A DNA stretch of 56,342 nucleotides from Bacteroides sp. (GTDB taxonomy: Bacteria > Bacteroidota > Bacteroidia > Bacteroidales > Muribaculaceae). Both the position numbers and the translations under genes were made by a program. Location: NCBI GenBank assembly GCA_014801525.1, contig JAAVEB010000015.1:23401-79742 (forward strand), given 5' to 3'. The notes beneath the pieces are model-generated. The model searched no databases, had not been told where the DNA came from, and was given only the letters and a program-made list of their open reading frames with translations. Below are positions 24,282 through 33,055 of this stretch, piece after piece. Each line of letters starts with the position of its first letter. The first letter of the stretch is position 1.

Positions 24282-24289
24282 TAACTTTG
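24282..24289 (+). promoter_or_regulatory. recO -7 box, five bases before the start codon
   Basis: TAACTTTG fully matches TAnnTTTG; the ATG follows at 24295. No good -33 box is visible. A leaderless recO mRNA is predicted. Confidence 0.6.
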
Positions 24290-24294
24290 TCTTG

Positions 24295-25023
24295 ATGTTG
24301 ACGCCGATCCATTGCATAGCACTCCACACTGTGAGATATAATGACCGCAATAATATTGTGGCGGTTTATTCATTGGAAAACGGCAGGATGTCGCTTCTCG
24401 TTTCGGCAGGTTCTTCCAAGGAGGCGCGTCGACGCAGGGCGATGATGATGCCGATGAGTGTTATAGAATGTGTCGCCGATATTCGCCAGGGGCGTGATAT
24501 TGTTTCTATTTCTGACGTTAGGCCGTCAAAAGTCTTCCCGATGATTCATTCCAACCCCTATAAGATGGCGGTGGCAATGTTTATGGCTGAATTTCTCGGA
24601 GTGGTGTTGAGGGAGTGCCAGTCTGATTCGTTATTATTTAGATATGTATATGAGGCTATCGGAGAGTTGGATTTTGCCGATAATCGAGGCACGGCTAATT
24701 TCCTGATAGTTTTTCTCTATCGCTTGACGAGATTCCTGGGCATTGAACCTGATACCGGCACTTATGAGAGGGGGGCGGTGTTTGACATGGCTGATGGAAT
24801 CTTTCGCCGCAGTATGCCGCTTCACAGTCATTATCTCGGCAGTGAAGAGTCGTCGAGTCTCATGGCTCTTTCCAAAATGTCATGGAAAAACATGTCGAGA
24901 GTTCGTTTCAATCGCGCCGGGCGTCAACGCGCCATCTCGGTCGCCTTGGAGTATTACTCCTTGCACTTCGCCTCTTTGTCGGGATTGAACTCGCCTTCCG
25001 TCCTTTCGCGTCTTTTTGATTGA
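24295..25023 (+). CDS. recO: DNA repair protein RecO
   Basis: A 242-residue recombination mediator that helps load RecA through RecR/RecF. The ATG at 24295 gives MLTPIHCIALHTVRYNDRNN, which fits the family's start followed by a strand such as GIVLHTLKY; a TTG one codon earlier is possible but less likely. The N-terminal OB-fold (about 1-80) includes YSLENGRMSLLV, and a helical C-terminal domain follows. The zinc cysteines of many RecO proteins are absent, as is common in this group. A terminator lies 14 bases past the stop. Confidence 0.9.
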   Translation: MLTPIHCIALHTVRYNDRNNIVAVYSLENGRMSLLVSAGSSKEARRRRAMMMPMSVIECVADIRQGRDIVSISDVRPSKVFPMIHSNPYKMAVAMFMAEFLGVVLRECQSDSLLFRYVYEAIGELDFADNRGTANFLIVFLYRLTRFLGIEPDTGTYERGAVFDMADGIFRRSMPLHSHYLGSEESSSLMALSKMSWKNMSRVRFNRAGRQRAISVALEYYSLHFASLSGLNSPSVLSRLFD

Positions 25024-25036
25024 CGGAAAATGAAAA

Positions 25037-25069
25037 AACGCGGAATGTCTATAGTCATCCGCGTTTGAT
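25037..25069 (+). terminator. recO terminator
   Basis: Eight-base arms AACGCGGA (25037-25044) and TCCGCGTT (25058-25065), preceded by an A run, with only a short T-rich tail. Confidence 0.75.
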
Positions 25070-25208
25070 ATTTCACATTGAGGAAGTCGATTGCGGCGAT
25101 TTCATCCGCTGGTGCTGTTGGTGGAATTACGATTCCGATCGTTGTTTCCTCGTCCTTTGATATTATAACATCGTTACACGGGTTAATGTTTAAATCGGAG
25201 TGTTAAAT

Positions 25209-25236
25209 TGTAACTATTGTGTAACCTCAATGTAAC
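25209..25236 (+). promoter_or_regulatory. Three TGTAAC hexamers at 11-base spacing
   Basis: TGTAAC occurs at 25209, 25220 and 25231, each exactly one helical turn apart, with its reverse complement GTTACA at 25173. Phased direct repeats often bind activators, but the site lies between the convergent ends of recO and tRNA-Leu, where no gene start is known. Confidence 0.35.
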
Positions 25237-25262
25237 CGTGGCGGAATTTGATGCAGTAAATG

Positions 25263-25295
25263 AAAAGAGCCGGCAGAAAAATCTGTCGGCTCTTT
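25263..25295 (-). terminator. tRNA-Leu terminator
   Basis: A 12-base stem (arm AGAGCCGGCAGA, one G-U pair) just past the tRNA 3' end, followed on the minus strand by a T run. Confidence 0.85.
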
Positions 25296-25296
25296 G

Positions 25297-25378
25297 TGCG
25301 CACGAAGGGACTCGAACCCCCACGTCGTTAGACACTAGATCCTAAGTCTAGCGCGGCTACCAATTACGCCACGTGCGC
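25297..25378 (-). tRNA. tRNA-Leu (anticodon TAG)
   Basis: An 82-base class II tRNA on the minus strand: acceptor GCGCACG pairing with CGTGCGC, anticodon loop CTTAGGA with TAG, a long variable arm and a T arm with GTTCGAGTC. The CCA end is not encoded. Its own promoter and terminator flank it. Confidence 0.95.
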
Positions 25379-25392
25379 AAGATTTAGTGGTG

Positions 25393-25424
25393 CAAAGGTA
25401 CAAACTTCTGTTTAAATAAGCAAG
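25393..25424 (-). promoter_or_regulatory. tRNA-Leu promoter
   Basis: On the minus strand CTTG (25424-25421), 20 bases, then TACCTTTG (25400-25393). The -7 box is perfect and the -33 box one base off. Confidence 0.7.
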
Positions 25425-25456
25425 AGTAAAGGGCAAAAATATTTTTGCCCTTTACT
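25425..25456 (-). terminator. glmS terminator palindrome
   Basis: A perfect 32-base palindrome with arms of 16 (AGTAAAGGGCAAAAAT), five bases past the glmS stop. The GC-rich part is followed within the stem by T residues. It abuts the tRNA-Leu promoter. Confidence 0.8.
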
Positions 25457-25460
25457 GATA

Positions 25461-27305
25461 TTATTCAACTGTCACTGATTTGGCGAGGTTTCTCGGCATG
25501 TCAACGTCACATCCTTTCATTACTGCGATGTGGTAGGCGAGCAGCTGTAAGGGTATTGAGACGATGATTGGCGATATGCATTCCGGCACTTTGGGGATTT
25601 CCAGAGTGTGGTCGGCGATTTTTGGTATTGTTGTGTCGCCTTCGGTCACGATCGCTATCACGGAGCCGCCTCGCGCTTTTACCTGCTGGATATTGGATAT
25701 GATTTTCTCATGCAGCTCGTCGGTGGGAGCGATGCACACAGTCGGCATTTCGCGGTCGATGAGCGCGATGGGACCATGCTTCATTTCAGCGGCAGGATAG
25801 CCTTCGGCGTGGATGTAGCTGATCTCTTTTAGCTTAAGGGCACCCTCAAGCGCGCTTGGATAGTTGTAGCCGCGTCCAAGATACAGGAAGTTGTGGGCGT
25901 AGGTGAAGATTGATGAAAGGCGCTCAATCTGAGGATTGAGTGTGAGTGTCTTTTTGATGAGGTCGGGGAGCTCAAGGATTGATTTGGCGACTTCGCTCAC
26001 TTTTTCATCAGAAATTGTTCCGCGCAGTTTGCCGATTGCCAGGGCAAGCATTGCGAGAACCGTCACCTGACCGGTGAAAGCTTTTGTTGACGCCACGCCT
26101 ATCTCGGGACCTACGTGGATGTAGGTTCCTGAATCGCTTTCACGCGCGATGGAAGAGCTGATCACGTTGCACACTCCGTAGACAAACGCTCCTTTCTCCC
26201 GGGCGAGTTTTATAGCGGCAAGGGTGTCGGCGGTCTCTCCTGACTGAGATATAGCCATGACGATGTCGCGCGGAGTGATGACGGGATTGCTATAGCGGAA
26301 TTCGCTCGCATATTCAACGTGGGTCGGTATGCGGGCTATCGTTTCAAACATGCGTGCTCCGATGAGTCCGGCGTGCCATGATGTGCCACACGCTACGATG
26401 ATGATTCGATCGGCGTTTATGAAGCGGTCGGGGTGATCGATGATTCCTGACAGCTTGACTTCGGTGGCGTTGTTGACGATGCGTCCTCTGATGCAGTCCA
26501 TTATTGAATTGGGTTGTTCGAAAATCTCCTTCAACATGAAGTGGGGATAACCTCCTTTTTCAAGCTGAGAGACTGAGAGCTGCAGGGTTTGAATGTCAAT
26601 CGTTGAATCCCGATTGTCGGTAGTGATTACACGAAGGGGTTCGTTTCGAGTGATGATTGCGATTTCATCGTCTCGGAGGTAAACGACCTGATTGGTGTAA
26701 TCTATTATAGGGGTTGCGTCAGACGCGATGAATGTCTCGCCTTGTCCGATTCCAATCACAAGCGGAGAGCTCTTGCGAGCTGCGATTATTGTATTAGGGT
26801 TGTCGGAATCGATCACGGCGATGGCATAAGCGCCGATGACCTGATTCAGGGCTTCGCGCACAGCGTCAATAAGCGAGCATTGATTGGTCGACTGGATGTA
26901 TTCGATGAGCTGCACGACGACTTCAGTGTCGGTCTGGCTTCGGAATTTGCATCCATGCTCTTCAAGAGCTTGCTTGAGAACGCTGTAGTTCTCAATGGTG
27001 CCGTTGTGGACGATGGCAATTTTTCCACTGGGGCTGAATTGGGGGTGAGCGTTTATGTCGTTGGGCTCTCCATGAGTTGCCCAGCGTGTGTGCGCGATTC
27101 CGATTGTTCCGGTGGTGTCTTTTGACTGGCAAAATGTTTCGAGATCGTTTACTTTGCCTTTTGTTTTATAGACATGAAGAACGTCTTCATCGTTAATCAG
27201 CGCCACTCCCGCGCTGTCATATCCTCTGTACTCTAATCGGTGTAATCCTTTGATTAGAATGGGGTAAGCTTGCTGTGATCCTATATATCCTACTATGCCA
27301 CACAT
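25461..27305 (-). CDS. glmS: Glutamine-fructose-6-phosphate aminotransferase (isomerizing)
   Basis: A 614-residue cytosolic enzyme making glucosamine-6-phosphate, the entry to UDP-GlcNAc for peptidoglycan and LPS. After Met removal, Cys of CGIVGYIG is the glutaminase nucleophile; HTRWATHG, VHNGTIENY and TDTEV are the other N-terminal motifs (about 1-220). Two SIS domains follow, with GTSWHAG, SQSGETADT and the C-terminal LAKSVTVE. It is the last gene of a probable glyS-lemA-FKBP-glmS operon, 40 bases after the FKBP stop. Confidence 0.98.
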   Translation of the reverse strand: MCGIVGYIGSQQAYPILIKGLHRLEYRGYDSAGVALINDEDVLHVYKTKGKVNDLETFCQSKDTTGTIGIAHTRWATHGEPNDINAHPQFSPSGKIAIVHNGTIENYSVLKQALEEHGCKFRSQTDTEVVVQLIEYIQSTNQCSLIDAVREALNQVIGAYAIAVIDSDNPNTIIAARKSSPLVIGIGQGETFIASDATPIIDYTNQVVYLRDDEIAIITRNEPLRVITTDNRDSTIDIQTLQLSVSQLEKGGYPHFMLKEIFEQPNSIMDCIRGRIVNNATEVKLSGIIDHPDRFINADRIIIVACGTSWHAGLIGARMFETIARIPTHVEYASEFRYSNPVITPRDIVMAISQSGETADTLAAIKLAREKGAFVYGVCNVISSSIARESDSGTYIHVGPEIGVASTKAFTGQVTVLAMLALAIGKLRGTISDEKVSEVAKSILELPDLIKKTLTLNPQIERLSSIFTYAHNFLYLGRGYNYPSALEGALKLKEISYIHAEGYPAAEMKHGPIALIDREMPTVCIAPTDELHEKIISNIQQVKARGGSVIAIVTEGDTTIPKIADHTLEIPKVPECISPIIVSIPLQLLAYHIAVMKGCDVDMPRNLAKSVTVE

Positions 27306-27345
27306 AAGTTAGATGAAAAGGTTAAATAATTAAACGGGATTGCCG

Positions 27346-27897
27346 TTATGGCTTTACTTCCCAATATGGAATGTTTACAAGCTTGATATTGAATTTCAAG
27401 TTGCTGTAGGGGTTTATGGTGCCTGACGAAGATGATCCGTATGCCGACTGGTAGGGGATGATTACTTCTACCGAGTCGCCTACGTGCATCTGCTGGAGCA
27501 CCGTGGTCCAACCGGCGATTACCGCATTTACTTTGGTGCGGAAGATAGAATCGCCGTATGTAGTATTGTTGTAGCTCGAATCAAACGGTTCGTCATTATA
27601 GAGGCGTCCGATGTATTTTACGTCTACTGTCGAGGTGTAGAATGGCGACAGATTGCCTTTGGTTTCTTCGCGATCGTTGAACCAGTGGACGAGAACGTAA
27701 TTGCCTTGGTCATAATTGGGGGCTATCTTCTCGTAAAAAAGGGAGCCGTCAACAGTCAAGGCTTCCTGTTCTTTGAGCCATTCGTTGTTTACTTCGCGCC
27801 AGTCAGCATATTTTTCCCATGAATCTTCCTCGCTTTTGCATGAAGCTATGGCGAGGCTGACGATGAGCGACAATATGAGAAAAGGAAATTTCTTCAT
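27346..27897 (-). CDS. FKBP-type peptidyl-prolyl isomerase lipoprotein
   Basis: A 183-residue lipoprotein: the signal peptide ends in LAIASC, so Cys20 should be lipidated. A helical stretch (about 25-60) is followed by an FKBP fold (about 75-180) with VNAVIAGWTTVLQQM, VGDSVEVIIP and YGSSSSG, matching the family's VIxGW and YG motifs. It would assist folding at the periplasmic or surface face of the envelope. It lies 13 bases after lemA. Confidence 0.9.
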   Translation of the reverse strand: MKKFPFLILSLIVSLAIASCKSEEDSWEKYADWREVNNEWLKEQEALTVDGSLFYEKIAPNYDQGNYVLVHWFNDREETKGNLSPFYTSTVDVKYIGRLYNDEPFDSSYNNTTYGDSIFRTKVNAVIAGWTTVLQQMHVGDSVEVIIPYQSAYGSSSSGTINPYSNLKFNIKLVNIPYWEVKP

Positions 27898-27910
27898 CTG
27901 AAACTGCTGT

Positions 27911-28495
27911 TTAGAATTGTACTACGGGCGCGGTTTCGGCGCCGGCTGCCGCTTTGAATTGTGGCTTGGGCGAGAATCCGAACCATCCCGCATAGATTAC
28001 TGTGGGGAATTTCTTGATGGAGGTGTTATATTCCTTTACCGACTCGGTGTAGCGTCCGCGCGCTGTGGCGATGCGGTTCTCTGTGCCTTCAAGCTGAGTC
28101 TGCAGGTCTTTGAAGTTCTCGTTTGCCTTTAGATCTGGGTATGCCTCGCTTACGGCAAGCAGCGATTTCAGCGCTCCGGTAAGCTCGTTCTGAGCGTTTT
28201 GGAATTTTTCCAAAGTCTCTTCGTTGAGATTCTCGGCGTCAATTGTGATTGAAGTGGCTTTTGCTCGAGCTTCAGTTACTTTGGTGAAAGTTCCTTCCTC
28301 GTGGGCGGCATATCCTTTTACGGTTGAAACCAGGTTGGGGATGAGGTCGGCTCGGCGCTGATACTGGTTTTCTACTTCAGCCCAGCTCTGGTCAACGCCC
28401 TGCTGCTTTTCGACCAGCGAGTTATAATTGCAGGATGTCAAGGATGAGAGCCCGATGACAGTGACTGCCGCGATAAATAATTTACGTAATTTCAT
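27911..28495 (-). CDS. lemA: LemA family lipoprotein
   Basis: A 194-residue LemA-type protein. The signal peptide ends in SLTSC, so unlike many LemA proteins with an N-terminal membrane anchor, this one should be a lipoprotein (Cys22). The family core is clear: VDQSWAEVENQYQRRADLIPNLV, given here as QYQRRADLIPNLV, then VKGYAAHE and the long helical region with NENFKDLQTQLEGTENRI. The function of LemA is not settled. It lies nine bases after glyS. Confidence 0.93.
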   Translation of the reverse strand: MKLRKLFIAAVTVIGLSSLTSCNYNSLVEKQQGVDQSWAEVENQYQRRADLIPNLVSTVKGYAAHEEGTFTKVTEARAKATSITIDAENLNEETLEKFQNAQNELTGALKSLLAVSEAYPDLKANENFKDLQTQLEGTENRIATARGRYTESVKEYNTSIKKFPTVIYAGWFGFSPKPQFKAAAGAETAPVVQF

Positions 28496-28504
28496 ATAGA
28501 GAGA

Positions 28505-30049
28505 TTATCCGAGTTTGCGAAGGAGAGAATTTATGCTAACGGTGTCATGGATGAGCTTGTGAAGGTCAGCGACGGGCACACGCTTCTGTTCCATAGAATC
28601 GCGTTCACGCAGGGTGACGGTGTTGTCCTCAAGAGTCTGGTGGTCTACGGTCACGCAGAACGGAGTACCAATGGCATCCTGGCGGCGATAACGCTTACCG
28701 ATTGAATCCTTTTCCTCATAATGGGTGGGGAAGTCAAACTTGAGGTCGTTGACGATTTCACGAGCCTTTTCGGGCAGACCGTCTTTGCGCACAAGGGGCA
28801 TTACCGCGCACTTAACCGGAGCGAGCGCTGCGGGTAAATGAAGAACCACGCGGGTGTCGCCGCCTTCCAGAGCCTGCTCTTCATAGCTTGAGCAGAGAAC
28901 CGAGAGGAACATGCGGTCAACGCCGATTGAGGTTTCGATCACATAAGGTGTGTAGCTTTCGTTAAGCTCAGGGTCAAAGTATTGTATTTTTTTGCCTGAG
29001 AATTTCTCGTGCTGAGAAAGGTCGAAGTTGGTGCGTGAGTGGATTCCTTCAACTTCCTTGAAGCCGAAAGGCATCTCAAATTCGATATCGGTTGCCGCGT
29101 TGGCATAGTGAGCGAGCTTTTCGTGATCGTGATAGCGATATTTTTTGTCGCCGAGACCAAGAGCCTTGTGCCATTTCAGGCGAGTTTCTTTCCACTTGCT
29201 GAACCATTCGAGTTCCTGTCCGGGGCGAACGAAGAACTGCATTTCCATCTGCTCGAATTCGCGCATGCGGAAGATGAACTGGCGAGCTACGATTTCGTTG
29301 CGGAACGCTTTTCCGATTTGTGCGATACCGAAAGGAATGCGCATGCGTCCGGTCTTCTGCACGTTTAGGTAGTTTACGAATATACCCTGGGCGGTTTCGG
29401 GACGAAGGTAGACTGTCATCGCTCCGTCGGCGGTAGAACCCATTTCGGTGCGGAACATGAGGTTGAACTGACGCACTTCGGTCCAGTTTTTTGTGCCTGA
29501 AATCGGGTCAACGATTTCTTCGTCGATGATAATCTGACGGAGTTCGTTTAGGTCATTGGCGTTCATCGCGTCGGAGAAGCGCTGGTGCAGAGCGTCGCGT
29601 TTCGCTTTGTGCTCTGAAACTCGCGGATTTGTTTCGCGGAACAACGCTTCATCAAATGATTCGCCGAAACGCTTGCGCGCCTTCTCTACTTCCTTCTCGA
29701 TCTTGTCATCGATTTTTGCGATAGCGTCCTCGATGAGCACGTCGGCGCGATAGCGCTTTTTAGAGTCTTTGTTGTCGATCAAAGGGTCGTTGAAAGCGTC
29801 AACGTGACCCGACGCTTTCCAGATTGTGGGATGCATGAATATCGCAGAGTCAATACCTACGATGTTTTCATGAAGGAGGGTCATTGCGTCCCACCAATAG
29901 CGTTTTATGTTGTTTTTGAGCTCGACTCCGTTCTGTCCGTAATCATATACTGCTGATAGCCCGTCATAGATTTCGCTTGACGGAAATACGAAGCCATACT
30001 CTTTGGCATGAGATACTATTTTCTTAAATTGGTCTTCCTGTTGTGCCAT
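28505..30049 (-). CDS. glyS: Glycyl-tRNA synthetase, single-chain type
   Basis: A 514-residue class II synthetase of the eukaryote/archaeal-like alpha2 type, not the bacterial alpha/beta type. Motifs: GFVFPSSEIY and YDYGQNGVELKNN at the N terminus, FNLMFRTEMG, LRPETAQGIFVN, FRNEI and the class II motif 3 GVDRMF. The C-terminal anticodon-binding domain starts near 405. It heads a minus-strand operon with lemA, FKBP and glmS. Its promoter reaches into the 3' end of the upstream GH95 gene. Confidence 0.97.
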   Translation of the reverse strand: MAQQEDQFKKIVSHAKEYGFVFPSSEIYDGLSAVYDYGQNGVELKNNIKRYWWDAMTLLHENIVGIDSAIFMHPTIWKASGHVDAFNDPLIDNKDSKKRYRADVLIEDAIAKIDDKIEKEVEKARKRFGESFDEALFRETNPRVSEHKAKRDALHQRFSDAMNANDLNELRQIIIDEEIVDPISGTKNWTEVRQFNLMFRTEMGSTADGAMTVYLRPETAQGIFVNYLNVQKTGRMRIPFGIAQIGKAFRNEIVARQFIFRMREFEQMEMQFFVRPGQELEWFSKWKETRLKWHKALGLGDKKYRYHDHEKLAHYANAATDIEFEMPFGFKEVEGIHSRTNFDLSQHEKFSGKKIQYFDPELNESYTPYVIETSIGVDRMFLSVLCSSYEEQALEGGDTRVVLHLPAALAPVKCAVMPLVRKDGLPEKAREIVNDLKFDFPTHYEEKDSIGKRYRRQDAIGTPFCVTVDHQTLEDNTVTLRERDSMEQKRVPVADLHKLIHDTVSINSLLRKLG

Positions 30050-30091
30050 ATTTTTATGTCAATGTAATCTAAATGGATTATTTAAAGTTCA

Positions 30092-30123
30092 CAAAGATAC
30101 GCAAAAAAGATTATCTAAACAAA
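30092..30123 (-). promoter_or_regulatory. glyS promoter, inside the 3' end of the GH95 gene
   Basis: On the minus strand TTTG (30123-30120), 20 bases, then TATCTTTG (30099-30092). Both boxes match consensus. The -33 box lies within the last codons of the upstream gene, so the glycan operon and the glyS operon are packed without a spacer. Confidence 0.8.
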
Positions 30124-32528
30124 ATTTCAGCGGTTTCCCCGTCAGTTAAATCAAATTCGATGATTTCCGACAAGGGAATTGGATTCCCGTTGAGTGTCGC
30201 GCATGTCGCTCCGGCAGGGGCGAGAAGGCTTATATTTTTTGATGGTCCGCCCACGAGAATTATTTTGTCGACCTTTCCGTCATGCCATGTCATTTCCCGT
30301 ATTGTTATGCCTCCTTGTGTTTTGAATCCTCTCAGGGAGCCTGTGGAGAGCTCTTTGGGCAGCGCGGGGAGCAAGTTGATAAATCCCTCATGGCTCTGAA
30401 TGAGCATTTCCGAGATACCCGATGCACCGCCCCAATTGCCGTCCATCTGGAATGGCGGGTGTGAACAGAACAGGTTAGGGAATGTTCCTGCTCGATGGCG
30501 TGGATTGTCGGCGGTATATGCCGGTGACAGGAGCGACTTGAAAAGTGAATAAGCGCGGTCGCCGTCGCCGAGACGCGCCCAGAAGTTTATTTTCCAAGCG
30601 CGGCTCCAGCCTGTGCCGCCGTCGCCTCGGGTGTCGAGAGTCTTTCGTGCCGCTTCGGCAAGGAGCGGTGTCGTGGCGGGAGATATCTGGTTGCCCGGGT
30701 GGAGGGCGTAGAGGTGGCTCACATGGCGATGTCGCGTATCGACTTCGGGATACTCTTCAAGCCACTCCATGATTCTTCCGTCGCTGCCTGTCATGATTGG
30801 CGGCAGCAATTTCAAATCGGACTTCAGCTCGTCGGCAAACTCGCGGTCTCCACCAAGCAGTTCGGCGGCTTCAATCGTGTTGGTGAACAGCTCTCTGATT
30901 ATTTGTGAATCCATGGCGGGTCCCATGCAGATGCTTGTCTCAATGGAATCTTTCCCGAAGAAGAATGTGTTTTCGGGCGATGATGATGGCGCCGTGACAA
31001 GATATCCGTGTTTCGGTTCCCGAATCATTGTTGAATGGAAGAATTGCGCCGCTCCTTTTAATATAGGGTATATTTCGGCAAGGTATTCCTTATCAAGGCT
31101 GTAAAGATAGTGTTCCCACAGATGGGCGCATAGCCATGCTCCACCCGTATTGGTCGCGCCCCATGAGGGATGCTCGCCCGGGTCGGTAAATTCCCATGGA
31201 TTTGTCATCATGTGCATCACCCAGCCTTGCGCATTGTCGCCATAAAAAACTTTTGCCGTGTGTTCTCCGCTTTTCACCGCCCGTTTCACGAGGTCGATAA
31301 GCGGTCGGTGAAGTTCGTGAAGATTGCCCGGTTCGGCTTGCCAGTGATTCATCTGCACGTTTATGTTGGTGTGATAGTCGCCGTTCCATGGAGTTGAAAC
31401 TCCATCAGCCCATAATCCTTGTAGATTAGGAGGCAGGACTCCCGGCAGTGTGCTGCATATCAGGAGATATCTGCCATAGTTATAGTAAAGGGTGGCAAGC
31501 GATGGATCGTCATGATGTTGAAATTCTATGATACGCCTGTCGGTGGGTAGATGTGAGATGTCGCTTTCAGGAAAGCTCACGGTTGCGCGGTCGAAAAGTT
31601 GGAGATGGTTGTGCTGCCCTTCTCGCATGATTGAGGCGATATCGCCTGAAGCGATGGCGGCGTTAACGTCATTTTCGGCTTTTGTCATGTAGGAGGCGCC
31701 GTAAAGATAGCTTGTCGCCGCGCCGATCACAATCCATGCTTCGTCGGCGCCGGTCACGGTCAGTGTTGAATCAGTGGTGGCGGTGATGGCTTTTTGCCCG
31801 AAGGCTTTTATCCCTGCCACTGCGGCATACCGCACTCCCGCCGCATTTTTGTTGCCGCTATCGAGAGTGCCTGATATCATCAGACGGTTTTTTGCCGGAC
31901 TTGAAATCTCGGCGCGTTCCTGTCGTGATAGCGACGCTGTGAACGAGATGGCTCCGGGGGAGGATGCCGTGATGTGCCAAAGCATTACTTCTTCACCTCT
32001 CGGAACGCAACTCTCCTGAGTGAATGATGTGCCGTTTATTTTATATTCCGATGTTGCCGTGGCGGTTCTGAGATCCAGGCTGCGTGTGTAGTCGTTGACA
32101 TCAATATCGGCTGACGTATAATTGAAGTAGATGTTTAAATCAGCTAGCGTCTGATAGGAGCCGTAAGTGTTGCCCGATTGAGGCATTGAGGGGACAAATG
32201 TGGTGTACATCAGCTGTTGCGCCGAGTCGTTTTTGCCTTCAAGGAGCAATCGTCTTATTTCGGGAAGACTGGCTGCCGCTTCGGGGTTGTCATAATTGGC
32301 TTTTGATCCGCTCCACATGCTTATCTCATTTAACACGATTTTTTCATTGAGCGGATTCCCGTAAGGCATCATGCCCATTCGTCCGTTTCCGACAGGGAGC
32401 GTTTCTTCCCATATTAATGCCGGTTGTTGATACCACAGGTTGTACTCTGGCGAAAAATCTGTGGCGAAGGACGGGTTGAGCGCTCCGCACACAGCGGTCA
32501 CGGCGATTGTTGTGAGGATATTTTTCAT
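30111..32528 (-). CDS. GH95-family alpha-L-fucosidase
   Basis: An 805-residue exported enzyme (signal peptide to about residue 22) that likely removes alpha-1,2-linked fucose from host or plant glycans. It has the N-terminal beta-sandwich typical of GH95 (YNLWYQQPALIWEETLP, GNGRMGMM) and an (alpha/alpha)6 barrel. The residues equivalent to the known active site are visible: asparagines in TNINVQMNHW, the acid Glu in IMEWLEEY and the Asp in FQMDGNWG. GH95 also includes galactosidases, so the linkage is not certain. It is the last gene of a three-gene operon. Confidence 0.94.
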   Translation of the reverse strand: MKNILTTIAVTAVCGALNPSFATDFSPEYNLWYQQPALIWEETLPVGNGRMGMMPYGNPLNEKIVLNEISMWSGSKANYDNPEAAASLPEIRRLLLEGKNDSAQQLMYTTFVPSMPQSGNTYGSYQTLADLNIYFNYTSADIDVNDYTRSLDLRTATATSEYKINGTSFTQESCVPRGEEVMLWHITASSPGAISFTASLSRQERAEISSPAKNRLMISGTLDSGNKNAAGVRYAAVAGIKAFGQKAITATTDSTLTVTGADEAWIVIGAATSYLYGASYMTKAENDVNAAIASGDIASIMREGQHNHLQLFDRATVSFPESDISHLPTDRRIIEFQHHDDPSLATLYYNYGRYLLICSTLPGVLPPNLQGLWADGVSTPWNGDYHTNINVQMNHWQAEPGNLHELHRPLIDLVKRAVKSGEHTAKVFYGDNAQGWVMHMMTNPWEFTDPGEHPSWGATNTGGAWLCAHLWEHYLYSLDKEYLAEIYPILKGAAQFFHSTMIREPKHGYLVTAPSSSPENTFFFGKDSIETSICMGPAMDSQIIRELFTNTIEAAELLGGDREFADELKSDLKLLPPIMTGSDGRIMEWLEEYPEVDTRHRHVSHLYALHPGNQISPATTPLLAEAARKTLDTRGDGGTGWSRAWKINFWARLGDGDRAYSLFKSLLSPAYTADNPRHRAGTFPNLFCSHPPFQMDGNWGGASGISEMLIQSHEGFINLLPALPKELSTGSLRGFKTQGGITIREMTWHDGKVDKIILVGGPSKNISLLAPAGATCATLNGNPIPLSEIIEFDLTDGETAEILFR

Positions 32529-32530
32529 GG

Positions 32531-33055
32531 CTATCGGGTTGATGCTGTTTTCTTGAATGCAGGTTTGGAGAGTTCGATCACCTGTAGGTCCTTCATCGTG
32601 CCGTTGTCAATTACAAGCGTCACGAGTGTGCGTTGTTGCTGCCATCCCTGAGTGCCTGCGGCTCCGGGATTTATGTGGAGCATTTCGAGCTCGCGGTCAA
32701 ACATCACTTTGAGTATGTGGCTGTGTCCGTCGACAAACAGATTTATGCCGTTTTGGCACAGCAAAGATTTTATTCCGGGTGAATATTTTCCGGGATAGCC
32801 TCCTATGTGAGTCAGCATGACTTTGACCCCTTCGATTTCGAAAATTTCCAATTCCTTGTATTTGCGTCTCACGGTTCCGTGATCGATATTCCCTGCCACT
32901 GCTCTTACGACAGGGGCTATTTCTTCAAGGCGTTGCATTATGGAAATATCCCCTATGTCTCCGGCGTGCCATATTTCATCGCAGCCTGAAAAATGGCGTT
33001 CATATCTTTCGTCCCAGCAGCTGTGGGTATCTGACAATATTCCTATTCTTTTCAT
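32531..33055 (-). CDS. YfcE/MJ0936-type metallophosphoesterase
   Basis: A 174-residue cytosolic calcineurin-like phosphodiesterase. All metal-ligand motifs are present: SDTHS, HAGDIGD, GNIDHG, THIGGYPG and GHSHI, ending with NPGAAG. The substrate is unknown. Its start overlaps the upstream gene's stop in ATGA, and its stop is two bases before the GH95 start. Placing a phosphodiesterase between two glycan enzymes is odd and is noted as a finding. Confidence 0.92.
   Translation of the reverse strand: MKRIGILSDTHSCWDERYERHFSGCDEIWHAGDIGDISIMQRLEEIAPVVRAVAGNIDHGTVRRKYKELEIFEIEGVKVMLTHIGGYPGKYSPGIKSLLCQNGINLFVDGHSHILKVMFDRELEMLHINPGAAGTQGWQQQRTLVTLVIDNGTMKDLQVIELSKPAFKKTASTR

Noticed and set aside
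24954-25202. 83-codon open frame on the minus strand downstream of tRNA-Leu
   Set aside because: The peptide looks fairly protein-like, but no ATG, GTG or TTG occurs near its beginning, it passes through the recO terminator stem and runs antisense into recO. A decayed gene fragment is possible but not supportable.
25461-27345. glmS ribozyme
   Set aside because: The gap before glmS is only 40 bases and holds no ribozyme-like fold; the gene appears to be an operon member.
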